Shown here one piece after another: positions 6,360 through 11,468 of a stretch of 11,468 bases of DNA (position 1 is the stretch's first letter; each line of letters opens with the position of its first letter). The notes below the pieces were generated by a model, which worked only from the letters and a program-made list of their open reading frames with translations, was not told the origin of the DNA and searched no databases. This DNA is from Phycisphaerales bacterium (GTDB taxonomy: Bacteria; Planctomycetota; Phycisphaerae; Phycisphaerales; UBA1924): positions 518 to 11,985 of the forward strand of contig DOJA01000082.1 of NCBI GenBank assembly GCA_003511945.1. The letters run 5' to 3'. The position numbers and the translations under genes are program-made.

Positions 6360-8545
6360 CCCCCACCCCCCCGGCACCTCGGCCGGCAGCGGCCGCGGGA
6401 CGCAGAGCGCGCTTCGGGCTCAGCACCGCAGTGCTCCTGGCGGCCACGACCGCCGCCTGCCTGCTCGCGGGCGTGCTGGCGACCCGGCACCATTGGCGCA
6501 AGGATGTCACCGCCTCGCGCCGGCACACACTCTCGCCCCGCACGCAGCGGGTGCTCGGGACCGTCGCTGGCCCGCACACCATCATCGTCAGCGCCGACCG
6601 TTCGCGCCTCGGACGCCCAGTCACGGAGCGCGTCGCCGACCTGCTGTCGGAGTTCACCAAGGCCCGCCCGAGCGTCCGCGTCGCGTGGATCGACACCGGC
6701 TCTTCCGGGGGGGGCGGGCGTGCGTCGTTCGCGTCTCTGCTCGCGGAACTCGCCGCGGCCGAGAGCGAGGAGCACCGCGCCCAGCGCGAGGCCCTCAGCG
6801 CCGCCGCGAGCGCCGTGCCGGGCATTCAGGCGGGGCTGAACGCGATCGCGCAGAGCGTCGCGGAAGCCGGACGCTCGCTCGCTTCGCAGCAGGAAGCCAT
6901 GGAGCGACAGGCCGGCCTGCTCCGGGCGGTCGCGGCCCGCCTCGACGGAGCGATGGTCGTCCTCGCCGAGTCGGCCTCCGCCGCCGTCGCGGGGGTCGAA
7001 CTCCCGGCGATCGACCGCGCCCAGCGCGACGCGCAACCGGCGCTGAGCGAGGCCGCCCGGGCCGCGGGGGCCGTCGCCGATTTCGCCCTCCGCACCGCGA
7101 CGACCCCCGGTGGCGCCGACCCCGACGCCCTGCGCGCCCTGGCCGACCGGGCCGGCGCTGTGCGCGACGCCGCCGCCATCGGCGCCGACACGATCTCCCG
7201 CCTCCGCCCCACCGACGCCTTGATCGTCGCGCGCACCCTGGAAGCCGCCGACGCCGTCCTCGTCACCGGCCCCAAGGGGACCGTCGCCATCGACTTCGGC
7301 GCCATGTTCCCCGCGAGCGACGCCGCCCCCGGCGCTCCGGGCGATGCCCTCTTCGCCGGCGAACAACTCGTGGCGACCGCGCTGGGGGCGCTCAACAGCC
7401 CCGCGTCGCCGATCGTGGTCTTCGTCCACGCGGAACTCGCCACGCTGCTGGAGCCGTCGGTCGGCGGAGCGCCGACTCAGGTGGCCCGCCAGGGCTTCGG
7501 GCAACTCATGGACCGGCTGCGCCTGATGCGATTCGACCTCGCCGAGTGGCCCGTCGCCCGCTCGGAATCGCGCCCGGACCTGTCGTCGATCAATCCGCGG
7601 GGCGATCGTCCCGTGGTCTGGGTCGTCTTCGGAGCCCCCAGCCGCGCCGCGCTGGACCCCAAGCAGCCCGCCCTCCTGACCGATCACACCGAGCGCGTCG
7701 ATCGGCTGGCGCGCGCCGTCGGCTCGCTGATCGAATCGGGCGACAACTTCCTCCTGAGCATCGAACCCTCCGACCGCCCCGCCATCGGCGACGCCGACCC
7801 GGTCTCCGCCCCGCTGCTCGCCCTGGGCGTCCGCGCGGAGAGCGCCCGCCCCCTCCTCCGGCGCGAGAGCAGCCCGTCCGGCCCGCTGATCCACACCGCG
7901 CTCACTCTCCGCGGCGGGGGGGAGGCGGCAGGCGATTCCGCCCTCGGCGCCGCGGTCGAGGGGCTGGCCTTCGCCCTCTCGTGGACCTCGCCCCTGGTGA
8001 TCGATGCGCCGCCCGAGGGCGTGCGCGTCAGCCCGGTGCTCCGCACGAGCGGTGCGCGCGACACCTGGGGCGAGTCACAGTGGTTCCTCCTCCGCGCCCT
8101 GGAGGCCCGCGCCCGTCGACACCCCTTCGACCCCCTCGCGCTGGCGGACCCTCCCGCCCCGGAGCCAACCTCCGACCTGACCGAACCCCCTGCGGGCGGG
8201 TGGACGGTCGCCGCCACCGTCGAGCGCACGCTGCTCGGGCGTCCGCAGCGGGGCGTGATCGTCGGCTCGCCCGCGTGGTTCGACGACCTGCGCGCCGGCG
8301 CCAGCCAGCAGATCGACGCCCGTCGCGTGCGCCTCTACCCCGGGAACGCCGAACTCTTCGATGGGTCCCTCTTCTGGCTGGCGGGGCTCGATGATCTCGT
8401 CGCCCCGGGGCCGCAGGTCCGCGACACCCCGCGCATCGGCCCGATGAACCCCGCGGCCCTCACGACCGTCCGCTGGCTGCTGATCGCCGGGCTCCCGGTG
8501 GGTGTTCTGCTCACCGGGCTGCTGCTCCGCATCATCCGCGGCTGA
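6350..8545 (+). CDS. GldG-like ABC transporter auxiliary protein
   Basis: The ATG at 6350 overlaps the permease end by 10 bases and has GGAG eight bases upstream, giving 731 residues. A Pro/Ala-rich leader precedes a membrane segment at 22-44. Next comes RKDVTASRRHTLSPRTQRVLG (50-70), the juxtamembrane signature of GldG-type proteins (ABC-type auxiliary domain family). A second membrane segment at about 706-727 is followed by a short basic end, so most of the protein should sit outside the cytoplasmic membrane. LFAGEQLVATALGALNSPASPIVVFVHAE (334-362) matches the family core that begins the central alpha/beta domain. Between about 127 and 290 lies an alanine-rich, strongly helical stretch (e.g. 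EEHRAQREALSAAASAV) that looks like a coiled-coil insertion. A longer in-frame opening upstream lies over the permease gene and is not coding. The protein presumably partners with the transporter; its biochemical role is not established. Confidence 0.85.
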   Translation: MALTPTPPAPRPAAAAGRRARFGLSTAVLLAATTAACLLAGVLATRHHWRKDVTASRRHTLSPRTQRVLGTVAGPHTIIVSADRSRLGRPVTERVADLLSEFTKARPSVRVAWIDTGSSGGGGRASFASLLAELAAAESEEHRAQREALSAAASAVPGIQAGLNAIAQSVAEAGRSLASQQEAMERQAGLLRAVAARLDGAMVVLAESASAAVAGVELPAIDRAQRDAQPALSEAARAAGAVADFALRTATTPGGADPDALRALADRAGAVRDAAAIGADTISRLRPTDALIVARTLEAADAVLVTGPKGTVAIDFGAMFPASDAAPGAPGDALFAGEQLVATALGALNSPASPIVVFVHAELATLLEPSVGGAPTQVARQGFGQLMDRLRLMRFDLAEWPVARSESRPDLSSINPRGDRPVVWVVFGAPSRAALDPKQPALLTDHTERVDRLARAVGSLIESGDNFLLSIEPSDRPAIGDADPVSAPLLALGVRAESARPLLRRESSPSGPLIHTALTLRGGGEAAGDSALGAAVEGLAFALSWTSPLVIDAPPEGVRVSPVLRTSGARDTWGESQWFLLRALEARARRHPFDPLALADPPAPEPTSDLTEPPAGGWTVAATVERTLLGRPQRGVIVGSPAWFDDLRAGASQQIDARRVRLYPGNAELFDGSLFWLAGLDDLVAPGPQVRDTPRIGPMNPAALTTVRWLLIAGLPVGVLLTGLLLRIIRG

Positions 8546-8578
8546 GCGCGCCCGGTCCGAGCGCCGTACACTGCGCCG

Positions 8579-10006
8579 ATGTCCATGAAAGCGGTCCTTG
8601 TCGCGGTGATCGGGCTCGCTCTCCTGGTCGGGGTGGCGCTCATGCTCAACCCCCCGGGGGGCGGGGGTTCCCGCGGCCCCGCGTCTCCGATCGAGGGGCT
8701 GCCCCTCGCCTCCTTCGACCCCGCCCTCGTCACCAGCGTCAGCGTGACGCACCCCGCCCAGCGCGAGCAACGGGCCGAACGGCGCGCCGACGGGCGGTGG
8801 GTGCTGACGACTTCGCCCCTGGAGTGGCCCGTCGCCCTTCCCGCGCAGGCCCCGGGCGCCCTGGCCGCCCTCGCGGGCCTTGTCCGCGATCCGCAGCCCG
8901 CACCCGCGCCGCCCGAGTCCGACACGGTCACGCTCTCGCTGGGCCTCGCCGACCGCTCGACGGTCGCGCTCCGCGTCGCGCGGGAGCAACTCGGCGGGCG
9001 GGTGCGCGTCTGGGCGGCGGGGGCCTCCGCCAGCGCCGAGGTCGCGCCGCTCCAGCCCCTGCTCAACCCCGGCCCCGCGTCCTGGCGGATGAAGCAGGCG
9101 CTCCCCGGCGCCCGCGACGCCTCCCGCCTCACGGTCACCAAGTCCACCGGCGAGACCATCGCGCTCGCCCGCATCGACAACCGCTGGACCCTGCGCCGTC
9201 CCGTCGCCGCCCGTGCCGAGCCCGCGGCGGTCGAGTCGCTCCTGGGCGCTCTGGCCTCGCTGCCCGTCCTTCGCTTCGACGACGCGCCCGCCACCCCGCT
9301 CGCCGACATGGGACTGGCGCGCCCCGCGCTGGTCATCGAGGCCGAGACCGATCTCCGCGACGCGGGCCGCGACGCGTCCGTCCGCACGCTGTCGCGCCGG
9401 CTCCTCGTGGGCGGGCCGGCGAACGCCGCGGGCGACGAACTCTTCGCCGCGCCGGAGGAGTCGCCCTCGTTCGTCATGACGATCCCCGCCAGCGCCGTCG
9501 CCTCCGTGTCGACGGTGGCGCGGAACTACCTCTCCCCGATCGTCTCCGCCGCCAACCCCGCCGATGTCTACATCGTGACCGTGCGCTCGCTGCTCACCGA
9601 CGACCCGACCGGGGAGCGCTCCTTCCGGCGCGAACTCGACGCCTGGGTGCGCCTGATGCCCGACGGCTCGCGCATCCCAGCGGACGCGGCGCCCGTCGCC
9701 GAAGTCCTCGCCTTCCTGACCGAGACCCCCGGCGAGCCCGACGCCGCCGGCTCCGCGGAGGACCTCCGCCCCGTCGCCCGCCTGTCGCTCTTTGACAACG
9801 AGGGCGACCCGCTCGACCTCATCACCGTGGGGTTCACGGCCGACGGCGACGCGGCGTTCCGTTCGGGCCTCGTGCTGACGATGTTCAGCGCCGCGCGCGT
9901 TCCCGCGCTCATCGCGCTGCCCGACTTCGCCTCACTCCCCGCCCCCGCCCCCGGCGCGGCGCCCCCCAAGCCCGTGCTCCCTCAGGGCGCTCCGACCGGC
10001 AAGTGA
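8579..10006 (+). CDS. DUF4340 domain-containing protein
   Basis: The 475-residue protein starts with a membrane anchor (MKAVLVAVIGLALLVGVALML, 3-23), followed by a Gly/Pro/Ser linker. Two units of DUF4340 style can be seen. Residues about 40-101 show FDPALVTSVSVTHP, DGRWVLTTSPLEWPV and a helical ALAALAGL. Residues about 182-256 show SRLTVTKSTGETIALARIDNRWTLRRPV, VESLLGALASLPVLRF and LADMGLARPALVIE. The end is Pro-rich (LPAPAPGAAPPKPVLP). DUF4340 genes regularly follow GldG-like genes in ABC-2 clusters, and this one begins 34 bases after the GldG-like stop, so it is the fourth operon member. No Shine-Dalgarno is evident. Two ATGs lie within three codons; the first was taken. Function unknown beyond a probable extracytoplasmic accessory role. 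Its last 25 bases overlap ribD on the other strand. Confidence 0.85.
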   Translation: MSMKAVLVAVIGLALLVGVALMLNPPGGGGSRGPASPIEGLPLASFDPALVTSVSVTHPAQREQRAERRADGRWVLTTSPLEWPVALPAQAPGALAALAGLVRDPQPAPAPPESDTVTLSLGLADRSTVALRVAREQLGGRVRVWAAGASASAEVAPLQPLLNPGPASWRMKQALPGARDASRLTVTKSTGETIALARIDNRWTLRRPVAARAEPAAVESLLGALASLPVLRFDDAPATPLADMGLARPALVIEAETDLRDAGRDASVRTLSRRLLVGGPANAAGDELFAAPEESPSFVMTIPASAVASVSTVARNYLSPIVSAANPADVYIVTVRSLLTDDPTGERSFRRELDAWVRLMPDGSRIPADAAPVAEVLAFLTETPGEPDAAGSAEDLRPVARLSLFDNEGDPLDLITVGFTADGDAAFRSGLVLTMFSAARVPALIALPDFASLPAPAPGAAPPKPVLPQGAPTGK

Positions 10007-11115
10007 ACCCCCTCCGCCCGCCGGTAGTGCAGCAGCACATCGTCGCCCACGCGCCTCGTCCGCACGAGGCACAGGCGCGGCGCAGCATCCAGCGTCGGCG
10101 CCCGGACCCCGCGGTCCGGGCCGTGCGCAGACGGATCCCCCAGCACCCGCGGCGCCACGAACACCATCGCCTCGTCCACCAGCCCCTCCTCGAGGAACCG
10201 CCCCAGCAGGCGCGGCCCCGCCTCGAGCAGCACCGTCGCGACGCCACGCTCCGCCAGCAGCCACCGCAACGCGCCCGCGAGGTCGATCCGCCCGTTCACC
10301 GGAGGCAGCGCACGCACCTCCGCCCCCGCGCCGCGCAGCGCCGCTGCGCCCGCCTCACTCCCGGAGAGGATCGTCAACGGGGCCTCGCGCGCCGAACCGA
10401 CCAGGCGCGCACCCACCGGCGTCCGGAGCCGCGTGTCCACGACCACCCGTCGCGCCACCCGCCGCGCCCGCACCCCGCGACAGGTGAGCAGCGGATCGTC
10501 CGCCAGCACCGTGCCGATCCCGGTCATCACGCAGTCCACCATCCCCCGCAGCCGGTGTACGCGCCGGCGCGAGCGCTCGGACGAGATCCACTTCGACACG
10601 CCCGCGCCCGTCGCCATGCGCCCATCGATGGTCTGCGCCCACTTGGCGATCACCCACGGACGCCCCAGGGCGACGCGCGCAAGGAACGGGGAAGCAAGCC
10701 CGGAAGCAAGCGCCGAAGCGCTGCAGAACTCCACCCGCACACCCGCCGCAACCAGTCGCGCTGCGCCGCCCGCCGCCACCGGGTTCGCGTCGCGCCGCGC
10801 GATGACCACCCGCGCCAGCCCGGCGCGGATGATCGCCTCCGAGCAGGCCCCCGTCTTGCCCGTGTGGTTGCAGGGCTCGAGTGTGACCCACGCCGTCCCT
10901 CCCCGCGGGTCGGCGCCCGATCGGCGGCACGCGTCCAAGCCCTCCACCTCCGCGTGCGCGCCCCCGAACACCCGGTGGTGTCCCGCGCCGATCACCCGCC
11001 CCCGGGCGTCAGCGATCACGCAGCCGACCATCGGGTTCGGATGCGACGTGCCCCAGCCATGCCGCGCCAGCTCCAGCGCGCGCCGCATGAACGGTTCGTG
11101 TTCCGAGTGGCTCAC
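9982..11115 (-). CDS. ribD: Bifunctional riboflavin biosynthesis protein RibD (deaminase/reductase)
   Basis: RibD carries out two consecutive steps of riboflavin synthesis: zinc-dependent deamination of the diaminohydroxyphosphoribosylamino-pyrimidine, then NADPH-dependent reduction of the ribosyl side chain. From the GTG at 11115 it has 377 residues, the usual family length. The deaminase domain shows HPNPMVGCVI (25-34), HAEVEGL (54-60) with zinc ligand H54 and catalytic E56, and PCNHTGKTGAC (81-91) with zinc ligands C82 and C91. The reductase domain shows KWAQTIDGRMATG (158-170), GIGTVLADDPLLTCR (199-213) and VLLEAGPRLLGRFLEEGLVDE (295-315). The AAAGGAG seven bases before the GTG decides the start; an open frame continues upstream to 11403 but runs through a repeat and uvrA. 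No other rib gene is visible. No leader long enough for an FMN riboswitch exists before the repeat. Confidence 0.95.
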   Translation of the reverse strand: MSHSEHEPFMRRALELARHGWGTSHPNPMVGCVIADARGRVIGAGHHRVFGGAHAEVEGLDACRRSGADPRGGTAWVTLEPCNHTGKTGACSEAIIRAGLARVVIARRDANPVAAGGAARLVAAGVRVEFCSASALASGLASPFLARVALGRPWVIAKWAQTIDGRMATGAGVSKWISSERSRRRVHRLRGMVDCVMTGIGTVLADDPLLTCRGVRARRVARRVVVDTRLRTPVGARLVGSAREAPLTILSGSEAGAAALRGAGAEVRALPPVNGRIDLAGALRWLLAERGVATVLLEAGPRLLGRFLEEGLVDEAMVFVAPRVLGDPSAHGPDRGVRAPTLDAAPRLCLVRTRRVGDDVLLHYRRAEGVHLPVGAP

Positions 11116-11122
11116 GCCTCCG

Positions 11123-11129
11123 CTCCTTT
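11123..11129 (-). promoter_or_regulatory. ribD: Shine-Dalgarno of ribD
   Basis: The minus strand reads AAAGGAG, the strongest Shine-Dalgarno in the window, seven bases before the GTG start at 11115. It selects that start. Only four bases separate it from the repeat element, so the ribD promoter must lie inside or beyond that element. Confidence 0.8.
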
Positions 11130-11133
11130 CTGA

Positions 11134-11250
11134 GTCATCGCGGGTCCCGCCGCAGCACGGTGTGGCGATCCATCCCTCTGGATGTTCGGCTGTCGGCCTG
11201 CGACCTCGGTAGCTTCGTCGCCCCGCGAACGCGGGACTCCTCGCAATGAC
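11134..11250 (-). repeat. MITE-like palindromic intergenic repeat
   Basis: On the minus strand the element starts GTCATTGCGAGGAG (at 11250) and ends CGCGATGAC (at 11134), giving imperfect terminal inverted repeats GTCAT(T/C)GCG. Inside are CGACGAAGC and GGATCGCCACACC. As I recall, a widespread class of non-coding bacterial repeats has this same plan: GTCATTGCGAGGAG..., CGACGAAGC, GATCGCCACG, ...CGCAATGAC. Two internal hairpins are clear: CCCGCG-AA-CGCGGG (11222-11235) and CATCC-CTCT-GGATG (11171-11184). No coding capacity for a transposase is present, so it would be non-autonomous. No second copy occurs in the window. It separates ribD from the uvrA fragment and touches both. Confidence 0.72.
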
Positions 11251-11468
11251 AATCCCGATAACATCAGCCTGCCGGAACTCTTGCGACTGACGTCCTCCGA
11301 ATTGCTTGCGACGCTCAATTCCCTGCAACTCGACTCCCGCGGCCGCCTCATCACCCGCGACATCCTCCCGCAGATCGAGGAGCGCCTCCGCTTCCTCGAC
11401 CACGTCGGCCTCGGCTACCTCTCGCTTGACCGCCCCACCGAGACCCTTTCCGGCGGCGAGGCCCAGCG
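11251..11468 (+). pseudogene. uvrA: uvrA fragment, lacking the N-terminal half, running off the window
   Basis: Translated in the frame that includes 11251-11253 (AAT), the segment reads NPDNISLPELLRLTSSELL..., then ERLRFLDHVGLGYLSLDRP and TETLSGGEAQR at the window edge. This matches the part of excinuclease subunit A that leads into the first ABC signature, about residues 425-495 of the E. coli protein from memory. UvrA is the damage-recognition ATPase of nucleotide excision repair. The first Walker A and the zinc-binding module that should precede this point are missing: upstream lies only the repeat, then ribD on the other strand. The frame stays open back to a TGA at 11131-11133, so an ATG at 11182 inside the repeat could start a chimeric product. 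It may be a decayed copy, or an assembly joined wrongly at the repeat. Whether the downstream part is intact cannot be seen. Confidence 0.8.

Noticed and set aside
6707..6714. Run of eight G in the GldG-like gene, a possible phase-variable tract
   Set aside because: It encodes part of a glycine linker in a G-rich genome and the frame is intact; no sign of variability in a single sequence.
6074..8394. Long frames on both strands over the GldG-like gene (minus 6074-7894 and plus 6280-8394)
   Set aside because: Both give Arg/Gly-rich sequence with no domain; they exist only because stops are rare at about 70% G+C.
5540..8545. A 1001-codon open frame that extends the GldG-like gene upstream across the permease
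   Set aside because: The upstream 270 codons are arginine/alanine-rich nonsense overlying the permease gene, whose protein is clearly real. The ATG at 6350 has a Shine-Dalgarno and homology starts just after it.
8648..8669. AACCCCC/GGGGGTT hairpin and the C6G6 palindrome near the start of the DUF4340 gene
   Set aside because: It lies in coding sequence for a Pro/Gly linker (NPPGGGG), which explains the runs of C and G. It is also too late after the GldG-like stop to act as a terminator.
10003..11133. 376-codon plus-strand frame opposite ribD
   Set aside because: Arg/Pro/His-rich shadow; RibD motifs on the minus strand are complete.
11116..11250. Possible FMN riboswitch upstream of ribD
   Set aside because: I looked for the conserved FMN-element segments and found none; the space is filled by the palindromic repeat.
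11116..11403. Upstream extension of the ribD frame to 11403
   Set aside because: It would run through the repeat and the antisense of uvrA. The GTG at 11115 with a strong Shine-Dalgarno gives the normal RibD length.
1..11468. tRNA, rRNA, CRISPR arrays, transposases, phage genes or toxin-antitoxin pairs
   Set aside because: Read through on both strands; nothing recognisable was found.

Overview
The window looks like about 11 kb of a high-G+C bacterial chromosome, most plausibly a planctomycete of the Phycisphaerae type. The best clue is the secreted protease at 883-2871, which ends in the cysteine-rich dockerin/EF-hand-like tail (GDANCDGCVDFEDI...) common on exported planctomycete proteins. 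The four-gene Gld-type ABC cluster fits the same group. This assignment is an inference from protein style, not a search result. Both ends look abnormal: the first ~250-300 bases have the composition and protein style of another phylum (Bacteroidota-like), and the last ~220 bases are a uvrA piece lacking its front half.

Layout. 1-246 (+): C-terminal piece of a WG-repeat-like protein, about 48% G+C. 243-701 (-): 5' half of a short-chain dehydrogenase gene, cut at the composition break before its catalytic residues. 883-2871 (+): secreted zinc metalloprotease with an FnIII-like domain and dockerin-like tail. 2878-4446 (-): cytoplasmic PAS-GAF-REC signalling protein with a histidine-less DHp-like segment. 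4660-10006 (+): an operon of ABC ATPase, ABC-2 permease, GldG-like auxiliary protein and DUF4340 protein. 9982-11115 (-): ribD of riboflavin synthesis, overlapping the end of the operon tail to tail. 11134-11250: a MITE-like palindromic repeat pressed against the ribD ribosome binding site. 11251-11468 (+): in-frame uvrA fragment running off the window.

How the genes work together. The only clear functional unit is the operon at 4660-10006. The ATPase and six-helix permease should form an ABC-2 type transporter. The GldG-like and DUF4340 proteins are membrane-anchored partners with large, probably extracytoplasmic, domains. ATPase/permease and permease/GldG-like overlap by 4 and 10 bases, so they are probably translationally coupled. 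The signalling protein is divergent from this operon across 210 bp that holds an inverted repeat and a GC-rich hairpin, so shared control is possible but unproven. I see no tRNA, rRNA, CRISPR array, transposase or phage gene. The central genes are ordinary chromosomal content. The best second-look items are the two ends, the repeat, the receptor-less-histidine signalling protein and the enlarged GldG-like protein.
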